DNA of 64,000 nucleotides from the NCBI GenBank assembly GCA_023423045.1, contig JAFAGA010000068.1, positions 62,001 through 126,000 of the forward strand. Reading direction: 5' to 3'. The notes under the pieces are model-generated. The model worked only from the letters and a program-made list of their open reading frames with translations. It made no database searches and had not been told where the DNA came from. The position numbers and the translations under genes are program-made. Positions 52,601-59,567 of this stretch are shown here, in pieces. Each line of letters begins with the position of its first letter. Position 1 is the stretch's first letter. Source of the DNA: Bacillota bacterium (GTDB taxonomy: Bacteria; Bacillota; Clostridia; Lachnospirales; Lachnospiraceae).

Positions 52601-52970
52601 GCTGACCGGGGCAACCTCGAAAGAGAATCGGAGCCGGATGGTTACAGAGTTCAACAAGGATGATACATCGGTGTTTTGTATCTCCCTGAAGGCCGGAGGT
52701 ACGGGACTGAATCTGACCGCGGCGGATATTGTAATTCATTTCGACCCATGGTGGAATCTAGCGGTCCAGAACCAGGCGACGGACAGAGCACATCGAATCG
52801 GACAAAGCAATGTGGTTACGGTATATAAGCTGATTGTGGAGGGAACCATTGAAGAGAATATCATGAAAATACAGGAGCAGAAGAAGGAGCTGGCAGAGCA
52901 GGTGATCGGTGGTGAAGGCATGAATCTGGGAAGCTTCACGAAAGAGGAACTGCTTGAGTTGCTGAGGTAA
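49632..52970 (+). CDS. SNF2-family helicase with N-terminal SWIM zinc finger
   Basis: A 1112-residue Swi2/Snf2 ATPase, a DNA translocase probably remodelling protein-DNA complexes or RNA polymerase. The SWIM domain (CECPAFASYRGICKHG) is at about 73-88. A middle region of some 500 residues corresponds to the bacterial SNF2-associated domain. The ATPase core begins with ILADDMGLGKTLQV near 675, continues with the DEAQ box (EIIDEAQFIKN) and LTGTPIENRLSELWSIFDYL, and ends with FDPWWNLAVQNQATDRAHRI. ATG 49632 has GGAAAGGAA upstream. A relic of its SWIM region lies at 45481-45537. Confidence 0.93.
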   Translation: MITKSAIQKKTNSITFSKGMDLYRMNKVKRFSVEEDEEFDYIEAKVKGSGNNTYEVTASYDIEEDRIEDTYCECPAFASYRGICKHGVAVLLEYLNYSKRNSVQSKEELKQQAALEMLKALKGDRETKPVQKSKTAPAKIALQTTPEIKKLLSNRIQRHTLQVLQATELDKVRLEPYLHGHGQLQLEFKIGITHMYVLKDIFAFDRAFEQCEAVSYGQKLQFTHTLEAFEDGSREWVQFIRRWVRRYKMKYTMGAYYSIYSYSYAYPKTRDIVLQPADLDELYEALGDRAILANVDGTGDRRWQPAEGDPPRQMTITGKKEGIQVKINYLGGYQGDKINLYFHEGKIYRTLQKEWESIGDFMKCMSALPNRTIAIHRDDVPLFCRELLPALEQYFTCIKDEFDEKDYGILPVSFQIYLDAPQKDMITCQAMAVYGEGQYNIYNKLEQTNIRDMIAEAEMEKLISAFCNAFDSEEKLMVVAEDEDRLYDFLVYGIPKLQEVAQVFISDALKRFRVASAPRVAVGVSITGDIMNLKLTSDDMSREQLLEILSRYNRKKKFYRLKNGDFINVQGEEIEALLELKQSLHLSEAQLRKSTIEVPRYRALYLDSELKERVSLQVTKDKNFRELVRNMKTVEDNDFELPESLEHILREYQKRGFLWIKTLKANGFGGILADDMGLGKTLQVICYLLSEHTDAKQGENQRALIVCPASLVYNWNSEIQRFAPSLTAKMVIGTVRERKEIIQNAGDRDILITSYDLLKRDLEAYEDVVFHSEIIDEAQFIKNHTTLAAQSVKQIHAAFKLALTGTPIENRLSELWSIFDYLMPGFLYSYQRFHDELELAIVQKNDPLAVRRLQRMISPFVLRRLKKEVLADLPDKLEEEIYASLEGEQQKLYDAHVKKLQLLLDNQSEEEFKTSKLQLLSELTRLRQICCDPALLYEGYRAGSAKTELCLELIRNAISSGHKILLFSQFTSMLERLRQKLEEENISYYLLTGATSKENRSRMVTEFNKDDTSVFCISLKAGGTGLNLTAADIVIHFDPWWNLAVQNQATDRAHRIGQSNVVTVYKLIVEGTIEENIMKIQEQKKELAEQVIGGEGMNLGSFTKEELLELLR

Positions 52971-52975
52971 TTGCG

Positions 52976-53083
52976 ATGAAGGACAAGAAGGGGCGAATCA
53001 TGGCGGCGGTATTCCGCCGCTTTGATATCATAGAGCAATATAATAAGAAGGATATCTGGTGGAATGCCAATATGCGGGAATGA
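52976..53083 (+). CDS. Small ORF coupled to the SNF2 gene, 35 residues
   Basis: ATG 52976 lies five bases after the helicase stop, with GAGGTAA overlapping that stop as ribosome binding site. The frame reads MKDKKGRIMAAVFRRFDIIE and ends WWNANMRE. It contains the hairpin GCGGCGG/CCGCCGC (53003-53020) followed by TTTG, so the region could instead be a terminator. A 17-base string covering its last codons recurs at 45900-45916 in the decayed duplicate block, again ending NMRE-stop, which supports a real gene. Confidence 0.4.
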   Translation: MKDKKGRIMAAVFRRFDIIEQYNKKDIWWNANMRE

Positions 53084-53093
53084 GCGGGAGGTG

Positions 53094-53129
53094 CTGTTCC
53101 TGCATCGTTTATCATGATTACAGGAACAG
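53094..53129 (+). other. Inverted repeat after the small ORF
   Basis: CTGTTCCTG and CAGGAACAG form a nine-pair stem with an 18-base loop. No T-tract follows. It may be a weak terminator. Confidence 0.4.
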
Positions 53130-53182
53130 GAACTTCGTTGCAGTAATATACTGTAATAAAAGTCAAACTCTTGGGTAGAGCG

Positions 53183-53297
53183 CTGAGACCACTGGGCTTT
53201 CATGATTATCTGAAATGAATGCCAAAGCGGTATTGGTATTGAGTAACAGTGGTACGATAAGTGAAGAAGCATCCATTCTGGGCCTGCGGGCCCTGTT
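53183..53297 (+). pseudogene. Relic of a capG/wecB-type epimerase gene
   Basis: The sequence reads LRPLGFHDYLK. After a short deletion and frameshift it reads MNAKAVLVLSNSGTISEEAS and ILGLRAL, matching LKPLGFYDYLKLQMNAKAVL and the following SDSGTISEEAS segment of the intact copy at 46916-48043. Only about 40 codons survive. The whole gap 52971-53684 otherwise holds the small ORF, two inverted repeats and no intact gene. Confidence 0.8.
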
Positions 53298-53538
53298 TTT
53301 TGAACTAGCGATAGAATTGCCTGTACAGGAGCTTTTTAATCAACGGCAGAGAATGAGCAGAAGTTTATAGCGCTTCATATATTTAATATCAGGAAACGCA
53401 CCGGATGAGAATAACTAAATAAAAAGTTAAAAGTATGTTTCTATACATCTAACCAAATTATTTTACTACTCCAGAGTTAATAAAATAAGCGAATTAAAAT
53501 GTAAAAGAATGCGCAGGAATATAACAGTTGCAAAAATA

Positions 53539-53585
53539 TCAAGGAAGGTATTGGTAAGAATACATCGGACCAATATCTTCCTTGA
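53539..53585. other. Long near-perfect inverted repeat upstream of rfbC
   Basis: TCAAGGAAGGTATTGGT (53539-53555) and ACCAATATCTTCCTTGA (53569-53585) pair over 17 positions with one G-U, with a 13-base loop. No T-run follows on the + strand. It is either a transcription terminator of unusual form, an RNA processing element or a protein-binding dyad controlling rfbC 100 bases downstream. Confidence 0.6.
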
Positions 53586-53684
53586 AATGCATCAAAGAAT
53601 ATTGTATTATTGTATAAAGTAATTAATAATTGCCGATTGTTTAAGAATATAAGAATAATATCATAAAGAATATAGGAGCAAACA

Positions 53685-54236
53685 ATGAAGATTATCCCTA
53701 CTGACTTAAAAGATGTCTATATACTGGAACCAAAGGTCCATGGCGATCACCGGGGTTGGTTTATCGAAAGCTGGTCACAGAAGACAATGGAAGAGAACGG
53801 ATTATTCTATAATTTTGTACAGGACAACCATTCCTATTCGTCGTCCAAAGGCACCCTGCGGGGATTGCATTGCCAGAAGGGAGAGGAATCCCAGGCAAAG
53901 CTGGTCAGATGCACCAAGGGGAGCATTCTTGATGCGGTAGTCGATGTAAGACTAGGTTCCCCCTCCTACAAACAGTGGATAGCGGTGGAATTATCTGCTG
54001 AAAATTTCAGACAGCTCTTAATACCGCGGGGGTTTTTACACGGCTATCTAACTTTAACGGACGAGGTTGAATTCCTATATAAGACAGATAATTTTTATAA
54101 TAAAGAAGCAGACCGCTCCATCTGCTGGAATGATCCGGAGTTTAGTGTAGACTGGGGAATTAAGAATCCGGTTGTTTCGGAAAAGGATGCAAAGGCACCG
54201 TTATTTAAAGATAGTGATTTGGATTTTATATATTAG
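53685..54236 (+). CDS. rfbC: dTDP-4-dehydrorhamnose 3,5-epimerase
   Basis: Cupin-fold epimerase of the dTDP-L-rhamnose pathway, 183 residues. It has DHRGWFIESWSQK, the catalytic-histidine strand TLRGLHCQKGEESQAKLVR, and KGSILDAVVDVRLGSPSYK. FRQLLIPRGFLHGYLTL follows near the C-terminal half. ATAGGAGC is the ribosome binding site. rfbA lies about 1.2 kb downstream, separated by a lipid kinase gene. rfbB and rfbD are not in the window, so the pathway must be completed elsewhere or is incomplete. Confidence 0.94.
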   Translation: MKIIPTDLKDVYILEPKVHGDHRGWFIESWSQKTMEENGLFYNFVQDNHSYSSSKGTLRGLHCQKGEESQAKLVRCTKGSILDAVVDVRLGSPSYKQWIAVELSAENFRQLLIPRGFLHGYLTLTDEVEFLYKTDNFYNKEADRSICWNDPEFSVDWGIKNPVVSEKDAKAPLFKDSDLDFIY

Positions 54237-54285
54237 TAAATGTTTGTGTATCCGTGTTTATTAACCTGATGTGGAGGCTTCTTTT

Positions 54286-55182
54286 ATGAAGAAAATGCTT
54301 TTTGTATTCAATCCGGCTGCCGGCAGAGGCAAAATTAAGACGAAGCTGTTTGATATTGTGGACAGCTTTACAAAGCACGGCTATCGGGTTCATGTATATC
54401 CCACGCAGCAGAAGGGAGATGCCACCTCCGTTATTATGAATGAAACAGAGCCTTACGATGTGCTGGTGTGCGCCGGAGGCGACGGAACGCTGAATGAAAT
54501 TATCACCGGAATGATGCTTGCGGATAAATCAGTTCCCATCGGCTTGATTCCGGTAGGATCGATGAATGATGTGGGACATAGCTTCCGAATCAGCAGAAAT
54601 ATTATGAATGCGGTGCATAATGTGTTAACAGGAAGACTGTACTCGATGGACATCGGCCGTTTTAATGACAAGTATTTTATCTATGTGGCTGCCTTTGGAG
54701 CATTTACGGATATTTCCTATACCACCTCCCAGAAGAATAAGAATATTATCGGTAATCTAGCTTATTATCTGGAAGGAATTAAGAAGCTATCCGAGCTGAA
54801 ACCCCGGCTGGTGAGGGTCCAATGTGGTGAGCGTGTGATTGAAGAGGAGTTCCTGATTGGCTTGGTAACGAATTCCCTTTATATCGGCGGATTTAAGAAT
54901 CTGAATTATGACAAAACCAGTCTCAATGACGGTCTAATGGAGCTGCTTTTGGTAAAGATGCCAAAGAATATTTTTGATCTTGAAGCGATCGTCACCTCGC
55001 TGATTAATTACAAGATTAATGAGAGTCTGATGTATTATATACAGGCACCAAGCATTACTATTACTTCTGATATAATGGAGTGGACTCTGGACGGAGAATT
55101 TGGTGGAAGCTATGACAGGGTCGAAATCAGCAACTGCAATAAAGCAATCAAAATTATAAGTAATTCGCTGCATGACAAGTAG
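54286..55182 (+). CDS. Diacylglycerol/lipid kinase, YegS/BmrU (DagK) family
   Basis: A 298-residue lipid kinase. It has FVFNPAAGRGKIKTKL at the N-terminus, the nucleotide-binding VCAGGDGTLNEIITGM (GGDGT motif) near residue 65, and IPVGSMNDVGHSFRIS, where SMND replaces the usual TxND. The C-terminal catalytic strand is EWTLDGEFGG near residue 265. ATG 54286 is chosen because GTGGAGG ends 8 bases upstream. A GTG at 54271 is part of that ribosome binding site. It may recycle diacylglycerol or phosphorylate another lipid. It sits between the two rfb genes without obvious metabolic connection. Confidence 0.88.
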   Translation: MKKMLFVFNPAAGRGKIKTKLFDIVDSFTKHGYRVHVYPTQQKGDATSVIMNETEPYDVLVCAGGDGTLNEIITGMMLADKSVPIGLIPVGSMNDVGHSFRISRNIMNAVHNVLTGRLYSMDIGRFNDKYFIYVAAFGAFTDISYTTSQKNKNIIGNLAYYLEGIKKLSELKPRLVRVQCGERVIEEEFLIGLVTNSLYIGGFKNLNYDKTSLNDGLMELLLVKMPKNIFDLEAIVTSLINYKINESLMYYIQAPSITITSDIMEWTLDGEFGGSYDRVEISNCNKAIKIISNSLHDK

Positions 55183-55408
55183 AAAGCCGGGAGTGGCAAG
55201 CAGAAGGCCGGAATGAGCAGATAGAAGTCGTAGGAGTTTGTAACGCTCAATAAGAAGCCTGAAATGTAAGGAGCTGGAATGAGCAAATCAGGGCGGATTG
55301 TATTAATGGAAGCTAAGAATGCCCAAGAGGAGTTCGAATTGCAGGAGTCCTTGAAATAAAAAAGATCAGATTTTGTGTGCCGTTGAATCGGCAGAATGGA
55401 GATTATTT

Positions 55409-56287
55409 ATGAAGGGAATTATACTCGCCGGAGGATCCGGCACACGTTTATATCCGTTAACCATGGTGACATCAAAGCAGCTGCTGCCGGTGTATGATAA
55501 GCCAATGATATACTATCCATTATCGACCCTGATGCTGGCCGGTATTCAGGATATTCTCATTATATCCACGCCCCATGACCTTCCGAATTTCAAGAAATTA
55601 CTTGGCGACGGTTCCGGCTTTGGGATCCGATTGTCCTATGCCGAGCAGCCCTCTCCGGATGGTCTGGCCCAGGCTTTTCTCATCGGCGAAGAGTTTATCG
55701 CAGGGGAAGCCTGCGCTATGGTGCTGGGAGACAATATCTTTTATGGCAGCGGCCTGATCAAGCATCTGAAGGAAGCAGCAGGCAGGAATTTTGGAGCTAC
55801 GATATTCGGTTATTATGTGGAGGATCCGGAGCGCTTTGGTATTGTGGAGTTTGACGCAGATGGCAAGGCGGTTTCCATTGAAGAAAAACCGGAGAATCCA
55901 AAGTCCAATTACTGTGTTACCGGCTTATATTTTTATGATAACAGAGTATGCGAATTTGCGAAGCAGATCAAGCCCTCCAAACGGGGAGAACTGGAGATTA
56001 CAGATCTCAATCGCATATATCTTGAGGACGGCAGTTTGAATGTGGTCACTCTTGGCAGGGGCTACGCCTGGCTGGATACCGGAACGACGGAAGCCTTAAG
56101 TGATGCCTCGGAATTTGTAAGAGTAATTGAGAAACGCCAGGGAATCCAGATCGCGGCAATAGAGGAGATTGCCTATATTAATGGATGGATTGATAAGGGA
56201 ATGTTACTGGAGGCGGCGCAGCATTATGGGAAGTCGCCATATGGACAGCATTTATGGAAGGTGTCGGAAGGAAAAATTCTTTACTAA
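55409..56287 (+). CDS. rfbA: Glucose-1-phosphate thymidylyltransferase
   Basis: First enzyme of dTDP-sugar synthesis (RmlA), 292 residues, joining glucose-1-phosphate and dTTP. The N-terminal nucleotide-binding loop is LAGGSGTRLYPLTMVTSKQL. It also has VYDKPMIYYPLSTLMLAGI, YAEQPSPDGLAQAFLIGEEF, LGDNIFYG and a C-terminal GRGYAWLDTGT. ATG 55409 has AATGGAGA at good distance. An upstream in-frame ATG at 55373 has no such site. A strong terminator follows at 56448. The region 55183-55408 upstream has only degenerate, self-similar sequence. Confidence 0.95.
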   Translation: MKGIILAGGSGTRLYPLTMVTSKQLLPVYDKPMIYYPLSTLMLAGIQDILIISTPHDLPNFKKLLGDGSGFGIRLSYAEQPSPDGLAQAFLIGEEFIAGEACAMVLGDNIFYGSGLIKHLKEAAGRNFGATIFGYYVEDPERFGIVEFDADGKAVSIEEKPENPKSNYCVTGLYFYDNRVCEFAKQIKPSKRGELEITDLNRIYLEDGSLNVVTLGRGYAWLDTGTTEALSDASEFVRVIEKRQGIQIAAIEEIAYINGWIDKGMLLEAAQHYGKSPYGQHLWKVSEGKILY

Positions 56288-56447
56288 ATATATCCTTCAA
56301 CTGGAATACAATGAAAGCAATAGAGCGGGCTGAGAACCAACTGGGAAACGGATACAGGGTTCAGATTTATTTGCAGAAGCCGGGGTCTATCATTAGAGTA
56401 AGATAGTGAAGTATTTAGGAGTTTAGGAAGCAGGATTACAATAAATA

Positions 56448-56494
56448 GAGATGATCTTTTTCGTGTTTTACACGATGTGGGCATCTCTTTTTTT
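56448..56494 (+). terminator. Terminator after rfbA
   Basis: GAGATG and CATCTC close a stem that contains an inner CGTG/CACG hairpin, followed directly by TTTTTTT. Confidence 0.75.
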
Positions 56495-56502
56495 ACATGT
56501 AA

Positions 56503-56790
56503 TAATCTTTAAGTAATAGTCTTCAGGTAATAATCTCCAAGTAGCAATCTCCAAGTAGCAATCTCCAAGTAGCAATCATCAAGTAGCAATCTTTAAGTAG
56601 CAATCCCCAAGTAGCAATCTTTAAGTAGTAATCTTTAAGTGATAATCTTTAAGTGATAATCCCAAAGTATTAATCTTCAGTAGTAATCTTTAAGTGATAA
56701 TTTCCAAGTATTAATCTCCAAATAATAATCATCATGGAATAATTTTCAAATGATAATCTGCAAGTAATAATTTATGAATCACAATTTATA
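56503..56790 (+). repeat. 15-bp minisatellite, about 18 degenerate copies
   Basis: A unit of the form AAGTAGCAATCTCCA recurs every 15 bases, with variants at the purine/pyrimidine positions (AGTAATAATCTTT, AGTGATAATCTTT) and increasing decay at both ends. It fills most of the gap between the rfbA terminator and the amino-acid transporter. All three frames are broken in at least some units, so it is non-coding. Confidence 0.9.
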
Positions 56791-56923
56791 AATAACAATT
56801 GAATTATTTGCATTGTCATGGTAATATGGTAAAGTGCTAACACAAAAAAGCGATAATAGAAAAAAACAAACAGCAATGCAAGCACAACCATAACAAGAAA
56901 CATAAGTAGGCGAGGAGAAAATC

Positions 56924-57736
56924 ATGATGAAAAAGAGAATAATCAGCGTATTATTAATATCCCTAACGGTACTGAGTCTGGCGGGCTGCCAAAAGAGCTC
57001 AGGTGAGGATAATTCCCTGAAGTACATACAGGATAACAAAAAGCTGGTGCTCGGTATGGATGATACCTTTGCACCCATGGGATTTCGGGATGATAGCGGG
57101 GAGATTGTCGGCTTTGATATCGATCTTGCCAGAGCCGTATGCGAAAAGCTTGGCGTTGAATTGGTGATCCAACCCGTAGAATGGAAGGCAAAGGAGCAGG
57201 AGCTGGCAACGAAGAATATCGACTGTATCTGGAACGGATTATCCGTGACTCCGGAGCGCAAGAATAATATGACCATGTCTAAGTCCTATATGACCAATGA
57301 CATTTCTCTGGTAGTCACTAGTGACAGCACCATCGTCAGCCTGGCCGATATGGCGGGTAAAAGGCTTGCGGTTCAGGGCGGCTCCTCTGCAGAAGAGACG
57401 CTGAATGAGGATGAGAACAAAGAATTCCGTGAATCCCTGGGGCAGGTAAATCCATTCGATAAATATGATACTGCACTGATGGATATGGAGACAGGCAATT
57501 CGGATGCGGTACTTATGGATACGGTAATGGCCAATTATATGATTAATAGCCTTGGCAAAGACTATAAGGTGCTGGATGAATCCCTGCTTCCGGATGAATA
57601 TGCCATCGGTTTCCGCAAGGGAGAGGCGGCTCTTTGCGGGGCGGTTGAACAAGCATTAAGTGAGCTTAAGGCAGACGGCACCATAACAGAGATTTCTTCA
57701 AAATGGTTCGGAACGGATATCACAACGATTGAATAA
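56924..57736 (+). CDS. Amino-acid ABC transporter substrate-binding lipoprotein
   Basis: Family-3 solute-binding protein of 270 residues. An N-terminal signal peptide ends in the lipobox LSLAGC (Cys23 lipidated). The mature protein starts KLVLGMDDTFAPMGFRDDSG and shows GFDIDLARAVCEKLGVELVI, the typical polar amino-acid/cystine binding fold, and GKRLAVQGGSSAEETL. GGCGAGGAG precedes the ATG. The permease and ATPase genes follow on the same strand. The ligand is not predictable in detail, with a polar amino acid or cystine most likely. Confidence 0.92.
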   Translation: MMKKRIISVLLISLTVLSLAGCQKSSGEDNSLKYIQDNKKLVLGMDDTFAPMGFRDDSGEIVGFDIDLARAVCEKLGVELVIQPVEWKAKEQELATKNIDCIWNGLSVTPERKNNMTMSKSYMTNDISLVVTSDSTIVSLADMAGKRLAVQGGSSAEETLNEDENKEFRESLGQVNPFDKYDTALMDMETGNSDAVLMDTVMANYMINSLGKDYKVLDESLLPDEYAIGFRKGEAALCGAVEQALSELKADGTITEISSKWFGTDITTIE

Positions 57737-57740
57737 ATAC

Positions 57741-57767
57741 GTTACAGCCGCAGCTTGCGGCATTCTG
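57741..57767 (+). repeat. Short GCGGC-containing palindromic element, copy 2
   Basis: GTTACAG then GCCGCA-GCT-TGCGGC then ATTCTG follows the binding-protein stop. It resembles the element after ispG (5563-5602). It could also act as an incomplete terminator, with CTCTTTTT ten bases further on. Confidence 0.35.
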
Positions 57768-57796
57768 GTATTCTCTTTTTACACAGATCTGGGCAA

Positions 57797-57828
57797 TGTA
57801 ACCTTCTTTAGTTATGAAGGTTACATTT
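57797..57828 (+). terminator. Hairpin between binding protein and permease genes
   Basis: TGTAACCTTC (57797-57806) and GAAGGTTACA (57816-57825) form a perfect ten-pair stem followed by TTTA. It could partially terminate transcription or stabilise the binding-protein mRNA, giving the usual excess of binding protein over permease. Confidence 0.6.
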
Positions 57829-57966
57829 ATGCATCTTGTGAAGCGGAGCGTTCTGAGGGTGTGTCCCACCGAACACTACGAAGGAAAAGCAAGTAAAAAT
57901 GGAAGGTCAGAATGTCATGAGCTGAACTGTAACCTAAATCCAGCAAATACATAACGGAGGCACTTT

Positions 57967-58629
57967 ATGATTATAGATAATGTACCCTTGGACTACCTGA
58001 TACCGAATATGCTTAAGGCGACGGGGACTACCCTCAGTATCTTCTTTTTGACCATTCTTTTCTCTGTTCCTCTGGGCTTTTTTGTTGCCCTTGGAAGGAG
58101 ATGCCGGATATGGATCGTAAGCTTTCCGATTCGCGTGTATCAGCTGATTTTCCGTGGGACTCCGTTGATGCTGCAATTGATATTCTTCATGTACGCGCCC
58201 TTTTACCTATTCGGATATAATTATAAGGACCGTATGGTGGCCTGCATTCTGGCATTCTCTATTAATTATGCCGCTTATTTCGGTGAGATTTTCCGTGGAG
58301 GAATTGCGGCCATTCCCAAGGGGCAATATGAGGCGGCCAAGGTATTGGGATATACAAAATTCCAGACTTTTATGCGTATCATCCTTCCCCAGGTAGTGAA
58401 GTATGTCATACCGGCGACCGGCAACGAATTGATGACTCTGGTCAAGGATACCTCACTGGCCCAGGTAATCGCTGTAGTAGAGCTGTTCCGTGTTGCCACA
58501 ACCACACAATCCAAATATTTCTCTACTGTTCCCATCATTATTGCCGCTCTGTTTTATCTTCTCATGAATACGGTCGTAGAAGTATCCTTTAAGCTGCTGG
58601 AGAAAAAACTGGACTATTATAAGAATTAG
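57967..58629 (+). CDS. Amino-acid ABC transporter permease
   Basis: HisM/ArtQ-type membrane subunit of 220 residues with about five helices. The conserved start NMLKATGTTLSIFFLTILFS, the RGTPLMLQLIFF segment and the cytoplasmic EAA loop (IPKGQYEAAKVLGYTKFQTF) are present. LPQVVKYVIPATGNELMTLV then KDTSLAQVI follows. GGAGG precedes the ATG. A single permease gene implies a homodimeric channel with the ATPase encoded downstream. Confidence 0.93.
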   Translation: MIIDNVPLDYLIPNMLKATGTTLSIFFLTILFSVPLGFFVALGRRCRIWIVSFPIRVYQLIFRGTPLMLQLIFFMYAPFYLFGYNYKDRMVACILAFSINYAAYFGEIFRGGIAAIPKGQYEAAKVLGYTKFQTFMRIILPQVVKYVIPATGNELMTLVKDTSLAQVIAVVELFRVATTTQSKYFSTVPIIIAALFYLLMNTVVEVSFKLLEKKLDYYKN

Positions 58630-58760
58630 GACAGCAGATTGGAATTAGGGCAACAGGTAAAATTAGGGCAACGGATAAAATTAGGGCAACGAATAGAATT
58701 GGGACTACGGGTAGAACTGAGACAACAGGTAGAAGCGGGACTACGATAGGAACAGGAAAC
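58630..58760 (+). repeat. 18-bp tandem repeat between permease and ATPase genes
   Basis: About six or seven units of the form AATTAGGGCAACAGGTAA, with variants GGGCAACGGATAA, GGGCAACGAATAG and GGGACTACGGGTAG, run from the permease stop to near the ATPase ribosome binding site. The units lose similarity toward the 3' end. Confidence 0.85.
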
Positions 58761-58801
58761 AGTATTGTGCCGGAGCATGTAGCAGGAAGCGGGAGGATAT
58801 T

Positions 58802-59557
58802 ATGTTATTAGTTGCAGAAAATGTAGAGAAGAGATTTTATAAAACAGAGGTACTAAAGGATATCTCCCTTGAAGTGGCGGAGGGAGAGGTGGTGGCAATT
58901 ATCGGCCCCTCCGGTTCCGGTAAATCCACACTGCTGCGCTGTCTGACCCAGCTGGAACGGATTGACGGTGGGCGTGTGGAGGTCTGCGGCAAGCAGATGG
59001 TGGATACAAAAGCCGGACAGGGGTACTCGGATGCGGCGATCCTGCATGAGATCATCCTGGAGGTGGGACTTGTATTCCAGAACTTTAATCTGTTTCCTCA
59101 TTTTAGCGTGCTGCGCAATATTGTGGATGCCCAGGTCAGGGTTCTTGGAATTGATAAGAAAGCAGCAGGCAAGAAAGCCATGGAGCTGCTGGAACGGATG
59201 AATCTCCAGGACAAGGCGGACGCTTATCCCTGTGAGCTGTCCGGCGGACAGCAGCAGCGGATTGCTATCGCCAGGGCACTGGCTTTAAATCCTCGAATCT
59301 TATTCTTTGATGAGCCAACCTCGGCGCTGGACCCTGAACTGACCGGTGAGATACTCAAGGTAATCCGGACACTTGCCAGGGAGCAGATGACCATGGTAAT
59401 CGTTACCCATGAGATGGCCTTTGCCAGGGATGTGGCAGACCGGATTATCTTTATGGACGAAGGTGTAATCGTGGAACAGGGAACACCGGAGGATGTGTTT
59501 GGAAACACAGCAAATCAGAGAACCAGGGACTTTTTACAGAGATTTAACCAAAATTAG
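58802..59557 (+). CDS. Amino-acid ABC transporter ATP-binding protein
   Basis: GlnQ/HisP-type ATPase, 251 residues. Walker A is IIGPSGSGKSTLLRC near residue 35, the Q-loop is LVFQNFNLFPHFSVL, the ABC signature is ELSGGQQQRIAIARAL, Walker B is ILFFDEPTSALDPEL and the H-loop is VIVTHEM. A small insert after the first beta strands (DTKAGQGYSDAAILHEII) is slightly longer than in typical members. GGGAGG precedes the ATG. It energises uptake with the upstream permease and lipoprotein. Confidence 0.95.
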   Translation: MLLVAENVEKRFYKTEVLKDISLEVAEGEVVAIIGPSGSGKSTLLRCLTQLERIDGGRVEVCGKQMVDTKAGQGYSDAAILHEIILEVGLVFQNFNLFPHFSVLRNIVDAQVRVLGIDKKAAGKKAMELLERMNLQDKADAYPCELSGGQQQRIAIARALALNPRILFFDEPTSALDPELTGEILKVIRTLAREQMTMVIVTHEMAFARDVADRIIFMDEGVIVEQGTPEDVFGNTANQRTRDFLQRFNQN

Positions 59558-59567
59558 AATAAAGTGC

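Noticed and set aside
56503..56790. The 15-bp array as a CRISPR array
   Set aside because: There are no unique spacers between units, the period is too short and no cas genes are present.
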